Source: Physcomitrium patens
Taxonomy: Eukaryota; Streptophyta; Bryopsida; Funariales; Funariaceae
Direction: 5' to 3'
Assembly (NCBI RefSeq): GCF_000002425.4
Contig: NC_037267.1
Coordinates: forward strand, 12,198,044 to 12,262,043
DNA length: 64,000 nucleotides
In this document: piece after piece, positions 10,296 through 22,784 of the stretch
Layout: each line of letters opens with the position of its first letter
Position numbering within the stretch: the stretch's first letter is position 1
The notes under the pieces: model-generated
Database searches by the model: none
Told to the model about the DNA's origin: nothing
What the model saw: the letters and a program-made list of their open reading frames with translations, nothing else
Position numbers and translations under genes: made by a program

Positions 10296-11052
10296 CTTCT
10301 TCTTCTAAAGCACAATGTTAGATTATCCATCTTATAGTAATAAATTATATTAAATAACTATTTAAAAAGATTAGATTATAAAGACCAAAATAAGAAATTA
10401 TATATTTAGGATTAATATTATGTAATTCTAAAATATTAATAAATATAATTCAAGAATGAAATTAATCCTATTAATTAAAAATAATACATATTTTTATATT
10501 TAAATATTATAAAATAATTATAATACTTATATTTTATATGACTAAAATATTTTATATTATTTTATATTTATTTTATTAATTATATAAATATATACATATA
10601 TTTAAATTTATTTTTTAAATTTTATTTAAAATAAATTTTATAATTTTTTATAATTATAATTATAAAATAAAAAATTAAGAGTATATATCTTTAAAATTTT
10701 AATACTTAATTTTCCAATTCATATCTAAATTTTATTAAAACAACTATCTTTTTCATAATATTATAAAAAAACTATATATGTATATATATACGTGTATATA
10801 TAATATTTAGATTAAAAATTAAAAATTATAAAATTGTAAAATTATGAATATATAATTTTATTTATAAATATTAAATTATAATATAATTTATTAATTTATA
10901 AATATATAATATATAATTTATATTTTCTAAATGAATGATTTAATTTATATATTTCTAAATATACTATAATATATATATATAAAACTTTACATTGAGTTTT
11001 TTTAATTCTAAACTTTGTGTCATTGGTGTTGTCTTAATGCTTTTTTTTTTTT

Positions 11053-11172
11053 TTTTATAGACATAATCAATACTAATAATTATCTAAATAAGAAGATTTA
11101 AAGAGAAGTAATTAAATTTTCATAAATAATATAATATCTTATAGAAAAGCTTCTTAAAAAATTCATAGACAT
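11053..11172 (+). repeat. Element E 5' LTR, left part
   Basis: Aligns with the first 119-120 bases of A's LTRs (14488 onward and 47863-47981), including CTTCTTAAAA and TTCATAGAC near its right end, where D is inserted. Confidence 0.75.
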
Positions 11173-13151
11173 TGTCGTATTACATGTATTCTTGCTTGAG
11201 AATACACCAGGCACTTGACTAAAAAAGATAAGTAGAAATATAACAACAATCCTATCAAGTCTAATAGATTTTAAAATAAACTTTAAGTAATTCTTAATAA
11301 CCTTAATAAAACTTCTACCAATCTAAAATAAATTTAAAAGAAGTTGCAAAAGATGCACAAAGAAATCATAAATTAATTTCAAAGAAAAATAAAATAAAAT
11401 AAAAAATATAAAAATAAAACTTTAAAGAATAATTATAACTACTAAAAAAAATATTAGAAATAGAAAATTCTAAAGAAATAATAAAAGTAGAAATCCTAAA
11501 TAAATCCTAATCCAATCCTAATTATTTCTCAAAAAATTCTAATAAAATCCTAAATTAATTTAAACCAAATTCTAATCAAATTTTAATGAAATCCTAAACA
11601 AATTCTAATCAAATCCTAATGAAGCTTTAAACCAATCCTAATTAATTCTTAAATAAGTTCTAAATACTAATCAAATCTTAGATTAAATTCTAATAAAATC
11701 CTAACTAAATCTTGATTAAATCCTAATAAAATTTTAAACCAAATCGTAACCAAATCTTAACCAAATTCTAATAAAATCCTAAATGAATCCTAATTAAATC
11801 CTAATGAAGCTTTAAATCAATCTTAATTAAGTCCTAAATAAATTCTAAATACTAAAAAAATCTTAAATTAAATCCTAATAAAATCCTAATCAAATTTTAG
11901 ACCAAATCCTAACCAAATTCTAATCAAGTCTTAAAATAAATATCAATTTAATTTTAATCAAATTATAGACTAAATCCTAAATAAATTCTAAATTTTAATA
12001 AAATCTTAAACCAAATCATGATGAAATCTTAAGATAATCCTAAATAAATCCTAAGTAAAACTTAAATTTTAGATTGAATTTAATTAAATCATAAATCCTA
12101 AACAAACTCTTAACAAATCCTATAGTAGATTGAAATCTCAACAACTAATGATTGAATTATTGATATTAATTCAAAATTTCTATACTTTTCAACAACTCAA
12201 TTTCAAACAAGCAAAAAAAAAAAAAATGAAATCAATTATACTTACTAATTGAAAGAAATATAAGATAATCTATTTGGGTGTCGAGTGGTTTCTTTTTCTA
12301 TCCTTAATATGGAGCTCTAAATACCAATATTTCTTTTTTAAACCATTGAATTTTATTCAAAATTTATACAAATGTTAGAAATTAAGTCAACTATCCATAC
12401 AAATAATTTTCACTTCAATTCAATTAATAGATTGCACAAGATATTAGAAGCTCTCATTAACCTTCAAACTCCAATTTTTGAGACTTCAACCTACTTGAAT
12501 TTCAATAATCTTCAATCTATCTATTAGCTCAAATATATAACACATATTTAGCAAAATTATACTCACAAATCTACAAATTTTTACTTATAGATCTATTATA
12601 AAAATTAAAAAATTGTCTTAAATATCAATCTTATATTATTTCACAAAAACTAGGTCACTCAAAATAATCCTAACTTTGCAAAGCTCTTACAAAGCCATTA
12701 CAAATTCAAATCCTTCAAAATTAACATTTAAAGAAGTCTAATCTTATTTGCTTTCGAACATTGCTTTTTGAGTTACAAAAATAAATCCCAAAATGGCATA
12801 GGCATTCAATTTTATATCTTGGATTCTAATTTTGACTATAATTAGTAACTAATCTTCTTTGAATATCAATTCTTATTTTCTTGAGATTTTTGTTAAAATA
12901 AATTCTTAACTTCTTCTTATATATGCTTATATTCTTTATTTCTTTAATCTATCTTATTTTTTTTATTTATGATTATAAAAAGTAAGTAGAACCTATTTTT
13001 ATGAATGATAGTTCTTATATCATAAGATTTTGTTATTTTTTTTATATTTTTTCTATATTTTTATATTATATCTTTTTAATTAGACTCTTCTATAATAATT
13101 TTTTTTTTTTTTTTTTTTTTTTTCACCTAATGGTAGTATTACTACATGACA
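11173..13151 (-). repeat. Element D LTR (left copy, 3' LTR in gene direction)
   Basis: It begins TGTCGTATTACATG and ends ATTACTACATGACA on the + strand, the family's LTR ends. It contains a degenerate CCTAAA-rich array at about 11470-12125 and a T-run near 13101. Its length of 1979 bp compares with 1509 bp for the other D LTR, so indels have accumulated. Confidence 0.85.
11470..12125. repeat. degenerate telomere-like CCTAAA array in the D LTR
   Basis: Irregular tandem units of the type AAATCCTAATC and CTAAATC, reading on + as repeated TCCTAA/TCTTAA. They resemble the plant telomere repeat CCCTAAA after C-to-T decay, but no long exact run survives. Confidence 0.65.
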
Positions 13152-14250
13152 TCCACCCTCTCTAAATCTATGCATCTTCCAACATGTACTAATGAGTGTT
13201 CAATATGTTGATATAAGATGCTTTTTATCTTTTGTCAAAAAATTCTCACACCCAACTTTCAAACCATCTAATATCAATTCATCTTTGAATTCATGACCTA
13301 TTTTTTTTTGGATTTCTTAAATTGAATTGTATACAAGTCTTCTCAATCCTTTCTTCAAAATCTAATGATGAGCCATTGATTTAATCTTCTTTGCAATGAT
13401 CTTATATTTTTTATTTATTAAAGAATAAGCAATATGAAGTCACAACACTTAATATCAGCAAGGTTGCACACAAAGAGAGTATGGAATAAGATATCTCTTA
13501 CTTCCAACATCCGTTACTTACAAGTGATGGCTGCTATCCTAATGGACAATTTCCATCCTTTGATGAATACATCTATCCAATATTCTACCAAGACTATCCA
13601 TTGTTATCTTATCTACTATAAAAATATACCTTTAGCATATTTTTTATATTCTTAAGATCCTTTGTCTATTCATCTATTTTATTTCTTGGCCTTCTTACAT
13701 ACCAAGAGCTAATTCTTTAACCAATAGCAACTTATCTAAATAATATCTTCTACAATCTTACTTATTCTACTTTCATATTTATTTATTTACTTTAATGGTA
13801 TTCACATTTACTTCATATTTATCCATATATTCTTTCACTCAATCATAAAATTTCTTAGAATATATATTTATTATCTTATTACTACTTTCAAAATCTAAAT
13901 CCAATAATACTTGTAAATTATCCATAATATCACCAAAGCAAGTTTTTTCAAACATCCTTTATATGTATTCATCTTCATCAATCATTTCATATTTTTTCAA
14001 CTCATATTTTATATTTTTAATATTTTTTTCTATCCTTCCAAAATTATTTGTATTTTTGAATGAAATATATATCTATCTTGTAATAATCCTATAATGGCTT
14101 CATTTCTTTTATTAAGCAAAAAACCATCATTTTTTTTTTATTATTTAAACTCCTTTTTATAATGGCATCTAATAAAAATTCTTTGAATTGTCAAAAGATA
14201 TTATCTTAAATTATCTCAATTTCTTTCATAATTTGTACAAATTGTTAAAA

Positions 14251-14293
<43 letters not shown>

Positions 14294-14487
14294 AACTTTT
14301 TATCCTTACATAGGCCAAATTATCATCTATAATCTTCGTTTCCATTTGTGTAGCAATATATATGATTTTTTTAATATAATAGGATATTTAGACATATCTT
14401 GTATAAATTATTTTTGTTCATGAATAACATCTTATATTATCACTTTAATATTTAGGCAAGATCTATATAAATCTCTCTTTGAATTGT
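13152..14487 (-). pseudogene. Element D internal relic: polypurine tract joined to linker and protease C-terminal part
   Basis: From 13152 the sequence matches the tail next to the LTR in G (26903 onward) for about 45 bases. It then matches the pre-RT segment seen in C at 53270-53400 and continues through the region equivalent to C's protease end (54000-54160), before A interrupts it at 14488. Translation is broken by stops throughout. A long T-run near 14252-14288 has replaced some protease sequence. The frame 13434-13655 (+) is antisense and not a gene. Confidence 0.7.
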
Positions 14488-15006
14488 TGTCATAGACATA
14501 TATATTTACCTCAATAATTACTTATATGATTAGATAGAAGTAAGTAAATATAGATTAATTTTATAAAGTCTTTTAGTGTAGCTTCCTAGAAACTTCATAG
14601 ACATGGTTTTGATTTTAGATGTGTTTATAGGTTGGAAACTTGGCCAATAAGTTAACCATGTGTTGGTAGCTTGAGGAACAAGCTAACAATATGACACATA
14701 CATAGATAACTTGCCTTGGAAGTTAAGACATGTGGCTAACAAAGTCAACATGTTTTGGAGATCTTATATGACATCGCCATATAGCTCCTACTTAAGAGTA
14801 TATATGGAGGCAAGAGTGAAGCATTCTTCATTATTGTCAATACCTTTTTAGTCCTTAGTCTTGTTTCAAGACTTTCTAGTCTTTTTATTTTTGGCAATAA
14901 CCATTCTAGTTCAATATTATATCCTCTTTGAATGATCTTCTAGCTCCTTTCAAAGATACATGAGTATATTAAGGATTTTCTTTCATCGAGATTCATGTCT
15001 TTGATA
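14488..15006 (+). repeat. Element A 5' LTR
   Basis: A 519-bp LTR starting TGTCATAGACAT and ending TTTGATA, matched by the split 3' LTR. It contains a TATA-like GAGTATATATGG near 14796 and the phrase TTTCAAGACTTTCTAG near 14866 shared with the 3' copy. The terminal CA has become TA. Confidence 0.88.
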
Positions 15007-15223
15007 GTTTGACAAAAGTGTTAACATACTATTTGTGTCTTATTTTAGAAGTGAGTGGATTACTCTATTTTTATTATTATATTTTGAAGATTACAGACTA
15101 TCTATTTTTAAATAAAAAAATCTTATTTTCTAATACTAATCTTTTCCTTAAAGAGAGTAGATTAGCTATCTTTGTAGAAATTTTTATTAGAGGTTGCAGA
15201 TTATCCTCCTCTAATTTAACTTT

Positions 15224-16190
15224 TTGAATTTGTTTGAATTGTCTAAGGAAGGAAAAGTTATGGATGCTACTCTTGGGGGAAGTCAAAATAGATTTGCAAC
15301 TATTAGAGATCTTCATGAACTTGTCAACACTCTAAGAATGAAGTACTATAGCTATACCTATGGAAGAAGTTTAGAGTCTGCAACAAGAAGTTGTATAATT
15401 AAAAGAAGCAAGTAGATCGACCTCACAACCAAATCCAAAAAGTTTTGCTTCTATAAGTATGATAGAAGTAAGGATTAGTATGCTTGAGAAGTTTGATAGA
15501 ACAAGATCAAAATTTTAAGGATTTTTGCAACAAGTCAAGCTCTATTTAAGGTTGCATTCTTTCCAATATCCCAATGGATTTACTCGAGTCGGATTCATAA
15601 GTGCGCTTCTATCAAAAAGTACTCTCTCTTGGTTTATACCTTTAATAAAAAAACATTCACAACTCTTTTATAATTTGAATTCATTCTTAGATTTACGACA
15701 AAGATGACGATTAACCACCATATATGTTGTTGAATTCCAAAACCTTGCTTGCGACGTGGACTGGAATGACAAAGCACTTATTAATCAATTTCAATATGGA
15801 TTGAAGGGTAGTGTCAAAGATTTATTAACAATATCAAAAGTAAAATCTTTAAAATAATTTATTATTCAAATTATTGCATGCGACAATCGATTATTTGAAA
15901 GGTGTGAAGAACAAAGACTTAGCTGAAGAAGAACAAGTCAAGTAATGGTAGCAGCTCTCAAGTTTTCTGAAACATATTCATCAAGACCAAAACCAATGCA
16001 AATTGATATGATACATTTTAAACCTCTCATGGAGCAGAAAAAGACTTGACATTGCTAAGAGGGTTTGTGTTTATATTATAGAGAAGCTAAGCACAATGCC
16101 CAACATTATTCAAAGAAACAACACAATTAGAAAATGAAGAGTACAATTACGAAAGAAGATAATGTGTTGGAAAATAAAATTTTCTAATTA
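15224..16190 (+). pseudogene. Element A gag relic with mutated zinc knuckle
   Basis: The reading frame begins at 15224 and is broken by stops. The segment at 15525-15707 has the retrotransposon capsid pattern, with an LYLRL stretch followed by a YPNGFTRVGF-type helix. A zinc knuckle of the CX2CX4HX4C type can be seen near 16060-16105, but its second and last cysteines read as Tyr (TGT to TAT). This fits G-to-A decay rather than sequencing noise. Gag would form the virus-like particle and package element RNA. Confidence 0.8.
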
Positions 16191-16201
16191 CAATAAGGAC
16201 T

Positions 16202-16501
16202 GTGCGGCTAGAATCATGTGCAACATTTAGTAAAGGTCTTATTCTCTCTTCAGATCACTCACCTTGCTTTATAATAGATATCTATTTAGGACCTAAAAAT
16301 CATAAAGTCTTTGTGTTATTAGATTCAAGAGCCTTAGCATATTTTATAAACGAAGATTTTGTCAAAAATCAAAAAATATCTTTAATCAAGAAAACTAAAT
16401 CCATACATGTAGAAGTAATAGATGGTCATTCATTATCTTCTGGAAATGTTATTCATGAGACTGTTCCTTTAGATGCAACAATTAAAGATCATAAAGTGTA
16501 G
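16202..16501 (+). pseudogene. Element A aspartic protease relic
   Basis: A 99-residue open stretch with the retropepsin pattern FVLLDSRALAYFINEDFV. The family motif is D-S/T-G-A, so the glycine next to the catalytic aspartate is replaced by Arg. It lies in the normal place between gag and RT. It would process the polyprotein if intact. Confidence 0.82.
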
Positions 16502-16799
16502 TAGTATTTAATATAATAAAATCTCTCTCTAATTTGGTTATTTTAGGATTATCATGGCTAAAAAAATATAAACCTCAAATAGATTGGATTTCTTGTAACT
16601 TTAAATATTTTGGTAATATAATCTAAGATCAGATTAGTGAAGTAGAAGTATATAAGTCTAATATATCCAAATCTTTACTGGTAGGTGCAAGAGCTTTCAT
16701 GCATGCTGTAAAAAAAGAATCACCTTTTGCTATATATGCTACACCTATTTCTAATGATGAAAAAATATAAAGTACTATTCCTACCCAATATCAAGAATT

Positions 16800-17657
16800 C
16801 CAAGATGTTTTTGAAAAGAAAAATGCAAATATTCTTCTAGAACATCGACCTTATGATTGTTCAATTGATCTACAATAAGAAGCTCAACTATCATTCGGAC
16901 CAATCTATAGCTTATCACAGAATGAGTTGGCTACATTAAAAGAATTCATTAATGAAAACTTGGCAAAGAACTTCATACGCCATTCTAAATCTCAAGCCGA
17001 GGCTCCTATCTTATTTGTGAAGAAAAAAGATAGATCCCTGTACATGTGTGTGGATAATCAAGGATTCAATAGGATCACCATCAAAAATATATATCTTTTG
17101 TCTTTGATTTCAAGACTTCTTGACCAATTCAATCAAGCAAAGATCTACACCAAAATAGATCTAAGAGGAGCATACAATTTAGTTTGTATTACAGCAGGAG
17201 ATGAGTGGAAGTTTGCTTTTTGAACTAGGTATGGATATTTTGAATATAATGCCATGCCTTTTGGACTCACGAATGCACCGACTACTTTTCAATATCTTAT
17301 GAATGATGTTTTTTGTGAATTTTTGGATGATTTTTTTTTTGCTATTTAGACGACATTCTAATCTACTCTAAGAATACAAAAGAATATGAACTTCATGTTT
17401 ATCGTATGTTACAAAAACTTAAAGATACATGATTATATATTAAGTTAGAAAAGTGTGTATTTTATACTAATCAAGTTGATTTTTTAGGATACATCATTTC
17501 TAACAAAGGCCTTATGATGGATCTTAAGAAGGTCCAAATTATCATAGATTAGAAGATTTCAAGAACTATACAAGATGTGCAATGCTTTTTGGACTTTGCT
17601 CATTACTACCAAATCTTCATCAAGAAATTTTCTCAACTTGAAGCTTTACTTATACGT
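16800..17657 (+). pseudogene. Element A reverse transcriptase relic (interrupted by B)
   Basis: The N-terminal part (16927-17223) shows the [12 protein letters not shown] and [14 protein letters not shown] blocks, the latter carrying the first catalytic Asp. The catalytic Y-L-D-D motif survives at about 17343-17354 but in a different frame, because a T-run just before it (about 17332-17340) has shifted the frame. Connection sequence continues until 17657, where B is inserted. The downstream domain resumes at 43969. Confidence 0.9.
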
Positions 17658-18001
17658 TGTCATGTTGTGATACGATTATATGATAAAAATATGACTAAAA
17701 ATAATTTTTTAATTAATTTTCTATTATATTAGTTCAATAAGAATTCAAAATATTTTAATAAGGCTTTTATAAAAGTTTCTTACCTTTTTTCTTGTCTTAA
17801 TAGCAAGTACATAAAAGTTACTTAATATTTTTACCTTCTAGGATATAGAAACTTTTTATTGCCTTAGAAAGGCCATAAATTATTAAAATCAAGATAAAAG
17901 AGATAAATGGTTGATATAGTTGATACCAAGATCAAGTTAAGGATAGGATTGGACTAAAAAATCCTTAGGATAGATTAGATTGATACCCGATGATCGACTG
18001 T

Positions 18002-20002
18002 TGTCATAATACGCGAAGTCTTGCTTAAGAATGCTCTAGGCACCTAGATGTGGAAGGTAGAATGGAAATTGCTACAAAAAAAAATCCTAATTCTAATAAA
18101 ACACTTATAATTCTAAACAAGCTTTAATCAAATTCAGAGAAACGTCAAAGAAATTACAAAGAAACAATAAGAAATATTAAAGAAATATTAAAATGATTAC
18201 AAATATATCTCAAATACATCTCAATTCAATCTTAATTTAATCCTAATTGAAATCATATTGGAATTCATTCAAACTTTAGGCCAAAAATTAACTAAATCTT
18301 AAATTCTAAAGAAATTCAAATAAAATCTTAAATTCTAAATCCTAAATCAACTCCTAACCAAATCCTAATCCTAAATCAAATCGTAATCAAACTTTAAACC
18401 CTAAACTAAGCCCTAAATCCTAAACCAAATCATAAATCAAGTCCCAAACCCTAAATCCTAAACCAAATCCTAATCAAATCCTAATCCTAAATCAAATCCT
18501 AACCAAATCCTAAATCCAAAACCAAATCCTAAGCTTAAATCAATTCCTAACCAAACTCTCAATCCTAAACCAAATCCTTATCCTAAATCAAATCCTAATC
18601 CTAAATCAAACCCTAACCAAATCCTAAATCCGAAACCAAATCCTAATTTTAAATCAATTCCTAACCAAACCCTCAATCTTAAACCAAATCCTTATCCTAA
18701 ATCAAATCCTAACCTTATCCTAAACCCTAAATTTTAAACTAAATTCTAACCAAACTTTAAATTCTAAACCAAACCTTAAATCCTAAACCAAATCTTAACC
18801 AAATCCTAATCCTAAATCAAATCCTAACCAAATCTTAAATCCTAAATCAAATCTTAATCAAATTTTAAACCTTAAATCAAATCTTAAATCCTAAATCAAA
18901 TTCTAATCCTGAATCAAATCCTAACCAAAACCTAAATCCTAAACCAAACCCTAGTAATTTCTATAACACATTAAAACCTCAATAACTAATGAATGAATTG
19001 TTGATCTTAAATCAAAATTTGCACACTTCTTAACAATTAAGTTCACAACAAGTACAAAAAATTTGAAAAGGATTGAAATTATCAAATAGACGATAACCTC
19101 AAAAATGTGCTCGAGTATTAGTTGGCCTTCTTTTCTAATCTTGATGCTAATCTCTTAGAGCCAATATCTCTCTTTTTCACCATTCGATTGATCACAAAAT
19201 TTTTAAATACATAGAAAAATAAGTATACTATCTTCACCTAAAAATTTCACTCCAATCCAACAAGTAGATTGCAAAAAATCTTAAAAATCCTCACTAGACT
19301 TATAATTCTACTTTTTGAGACCTTGATCCACTTAAACCTCAATAACCTTCAATTTAGTAGTTAGATCAAGCTAAAATTTACAACACATATCAAACACAAC
19401 TATAACCATTAATCTACGAAATTTTGCCCATAGATCTATTACAAAACTCTTGAAATTGCTCAAAACATCAACCCTATTTTATTTCACAAAATTCAAGTCA
19501 TCCAAAAACAAACTTGATTTTGTAAAGCTCTTAAAAAGTCATTATAAATCCAAATTACTCAAAATCAATGCTCATAGAAATTCTATCTAGTCTGCTATAA
19601 AATTCTACTCTTCAATCTGCAAAAGAACACCTAAGTCGTTGTCAAGACTCAGTTTTAAGCCTCATGATCTGATTTCGACTGTGGTTCATAACCAGCCCTC
19701 TTCGGGTACCAATATCTAGTTCTTCTAAGTAAATTTTGCTAGAATTTATTCTTAACTTTCTTCTTAAGATGCCTATATCATTTATTTTTTCAATCTAATT
19801 TGATTTGCCTTATTTGTGGTCCTACAAAGTAAGTAGAAGTTACCTTTCTAAAAAGGCAACATTGATACCTTTTAGTTTTACTACCCTTTTGACTATTAAG
19901 TATATTTCTAAGATAATTTGTTCTAATACTTTGAACTAAGATCTCCTACATTATAATAATTTCTATACTTTTTTATCTATTAGTTGTGTTACATCACGAC
20001 AT
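18002..20002 (-). mobile_element. Solo LTR M (C/D-type LTR) inside B's 5' LTR
   Basis: Starts TGTCATAATACGCGAAG and ends TTACATCACGACA on +, matching the reversed LTRs of C and D. There is no internal sequence, so it is a solo LTR formed by LTR-LTR recombination. The flanks are CTGT (17998-18001) and TCTT (20003-20006), and the empty site in B's 3' LTR reads CCAT. Their common ancestor is plausibly CCGT. The subtraction of lengths supports a 4-bp duplication. Confidence 0.88.
18296..18955. repeat. telomere-like CCTAAA array in solo LTR M
   Basis: The clearest of the arrays: many CCTAAATC, CCTAAACC and several exact CCCTAAA units, interspersed with AAATCCTAACC. It lies at the same relative place as the arrays in the C and D LTRs. 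Confidence 0.75.
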
Positions 20003-20986
20003 CTTTTGTGAGACAGGATCAAAATCACATCTCTAATTACTAAAATGACTACTTAGGAAAAATTAGGGTTTTATTCAAAGATCAAAGATTAGAGTTTGAG
20101 AGCTTGCTTGAAGTTCTTTTTAAAAGCATAAGGATTATTTTTGTAGGATTTTTAAAGACTTGGAAATTTTTGTTCAAAGTCAGGATTTGTATTGGTGATT
20201 TGGATTTTATATAATATATTTAGGACTAGCAATTTTGACTAGCTCATACAATTAGTGTAGCATCTACAGTTCAAAAATTTGCTACTGGTTGGATTATTAG
20301 GTATGCTAAGTGTTTATAAAATTTTATGATAATCTAATAGTACAGTTTAGAGATATCTGGTTTTTAGTCCAAGAGGGTTTTGGAAGTTGGGAGTTTGGAA
20401 TTGGATAGGATTTCTATGATATTTGGAGATCTACCAATCAGATCAAGGTAAAATTTGGCTTAGTGTTGAAGGACTTAAAGATCAAGCTGTACATCAATTT
20501 TGAGTTAAAGTTAACGGTTGAAGAAGGAAAAATCACTATTAGGATTTTTGCTTCACTTTTCAAGTTGGCGGCCAAGTGACATTACAACATTTTTTGGAGG
20601 TTTTCTCACAATTTGTAAGTTGGATTGGGCTAAAAGTTCTTGAATGTATAAAAAAGTTATATTGACAATTGTATGTAAAATTTTACTTCAAGTGGATGGT
20701 TAGATTAGAAGTTACAACTTATTAAAGTTCACTAATTAGGATTAGGGCTTATAAGAAAAATCTAAATTGCTTAAGTATGAAAGTAATAAGGTAATTAGAA
20801 TTTATATATGATTAAGGCTACTAAGAAGAGTTTTTTTAGTACTTTTGAATTGAAATTCAGATTATATTCTTTTCATACAGGTGAAATCTAGTAGGACTTC
20901 TTGGATACTTGTGAAATACAACCTCACCTTTCACAGCTAGGTGCCCAATGCATTTTTAAAGAAGACAATATGTAATATGACATAAG

Positions 20987-21002
20987 TGGTGAATCTGACG
21001 TG
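20987..21002 (+). promoter_or_regulatory. primer-binding site of element B
   Basis: Four bases after the 5' LTR the sequence reads TGGTGAATCTGACGTG. The same motif (TGGTGAACCCGACRTG consensus) follows the LTR in G, H and C. TGG is the expected complement of a tRNA CCA end; I could not name the tRNA. Confidence 0.6.
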
Positions 21003-21059
21003 AAAGTTTGCACTGGAAGGTATTGGATTATATTTGCGGTTATTTGGAATTAATGGCGC

Positions 21060-22784
21060 AAGAAGACAAGAAGGTTGAATTTGGACTTTATAATGGAGCT
21101 TTGGATGGAGCTTCATGTGGATCTTCAAGTGCAGCTTCATGTGGATCTTCAAGTGCAGCTTCATGTGGAATTTCTACTAGTGAATAAGGTATGTAATTTG
21201 ATCCAAATATTGTAAGAATGTTTCAAGCATTTACATTATTTATGCAATAGCAATAGGGTAATGTTTGCAAAGAGGCTTTGGAAACCAAAGTATTGTAAGC
21301 AGTGGTTAACAATATTGATAATTTAATGGAAGAACATTTTGTAAAGACCCTGATGCCTACTTCACGATTGACTAAGCCTATTGTTCAACCTCTATTGGCT
21401 AAATCAAAGAAAGAAGATATGAAACTTGAAGAGATTGTATAAGGGATGCGAGATCTTCAAATCAAACTTACAAGGCTTGAAGAAAAGACTTCTACAATAA
21501 GTTCAAAGGCTACTTTTAAATAAAGATATATACAAAGATATATTTGATGTGATGATGATTCTCATTCTCAAAAAGATTGTGGTGAATTCAATGAGATGGT
21601 ACAACAAAGTATTATTTATTAGAAAGATGGAAAGGTTGCATTGAAAGATACTAGTGATCTTCTCCAAACCAACTTTGGTAAAGGAGGTATGAAAGCATTG
21701 ATTAAAGATTATTTGATAATACATGAAATTACAACAATGGAAGTTGCAAGTTATGGAACTAGTGTTAATAATGATGGAAGAAAAAATTTTGTTGGAAATA
21801 TTCAACCAAGTAGACTTTGGTCTTCTACCATTTCTACAATGCAAAAAGAAAAGATGCCATAGGAAGCTTTATTGAGAATTACTGCAACAATTCGTGGTGC
21901 TACATGTTGAGGGGATCATATAGAAGCTTTGTTAGTACATGCATATATTGCTAAAAGCTAATATGAAGCTTTAATAGAAGAAAAGAAGAGAGGAAATTTT
22001 GATGATAAAAGAAAAGGAAATTCTTCTAAGAAGCAAACTTGAGGAGATAAGACTCATGCAACAGCTTCATAAGAATTGCCTACAAAAGATACTTCAACAA
22101 TATCAAAAAAAAAAGCAAAGGAGATGAAAGATAAATGTAATTTGACAACTTATAAACTACTCTCTAATATTGATGTGGCAATAGATTTAAAGGGAGTGCT
22201 TGGAGAACATGTGCTCAATACTAAGGTTGAGTTTACATTAAAAGAAATTTTAGGAATTACCAAGAAAGAATTTGATGATGTCATTATTGAAAATATTAAA
22301 AAAAAGAGGCAATTAATGGGAGAAGATGGATTGAATAATGCTATTGATGCACACATATGTGGAGGTGAAGAAGATGTATTTGATAATTATTACAAACAAT
22401 CAGCAAGTGAAGGGAGGAGTCATAATCAAAGAATACATTTTGATGATCAAGGTAATGAAGATAGAGAGGTTTCAAGCCATTATACTCGAAAGCATTGGGC
22501 TAGAGCAACTACAGAGGGATTAGTGAAGGTTGGAGATATGGACGAGCTGATTGTTGCTTTGATTGACTATGGTTCAGAGATAAACCTTAAGTCGAAGGAT
22601 CTTTACATGAAGCAAAAGTAGCCAATTAATATAGAGTATGGATGGGTAATATGGACAATGAATAATACACGAAGGAAGTTATATTGTGCTTACCTAGATG
22701 TGAAAATTTAGATTGGTGATGTTGCAATGGAGCAGAATTTTTTTATTCAAGATATAACATCTTATCCTTTTATTTTGGAGCAAC
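21060..22784 (+). pseudogene. Element B gag and protease N-terminal relic
   Basis: It aligns in order with the gag of G. Open stretches at 21641-21862 and 22076-22621 carry the LLQTNFGKGGM block and the GDMDELIVALIDYGSEINL protease segment. The zinc knuckle near 21530 is destroyed: the first Cys reads Tyr and the adjacent Trp codon is a stop. The first part holds a short GCTTCATGTGGATCTTC-type tandem repeat (21105-21170). It is interrupted at 22785 by insertion J. Confidence 0.85.

Larger units (their letters stand above)
8901..11052. other. AT-rich boundary DNA between the gene island and the retrotransposon nest
   Basis: Composition falls sharply in GC from about 8.9 kb. No coding relic was recognised. 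The region holds a short perfect inverted repeat (9531-9548), a tandem repeat (9806-10080), a T-run of more than 30 bases starting near 10263 and, at 10300-11050, near-pure A/T sequence. A TATA-like CTATAAATAGC lies near 9626, so part of this may be an old LTR, but I could not find its ends. Confidence 0.5.
17658..20982 (+). repeat. Element B 5' LTR (split by solo LTR M)
   Basis: It begins TGTCATGTTGTGATACGA and ends TGTAATATGACA. The two arms 17658-18001 and 20003-20982 align end to end with the undisturbed 3' LTR at 42645-43964. Confidence 0.9.

Noticed and set aside
10263..14288. Long T-runs (10263, 11041, 13101, 14252, also 46543) as poly(A) tails of inserted LINEs or SINEs
   Set aside because: Those inside D and S2 lie within recognisable LTR or protease sequence without a retroposed body or target duplicates. 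They look like slippage expansion in AT-rich DNA.
18296..18955. CRISPR-like or satellite array
   Set aside because: The units are short, irregular and without spacers of constant length. They are telomere-like arrays that sit in the same place of each LTR.
18296..18955. True interstitial telomere (chromosome-fusion scar)
   Set aside because: The arrays occur at the same relative place in several LTRs and follow element orientation, so they belong to the mobile element.
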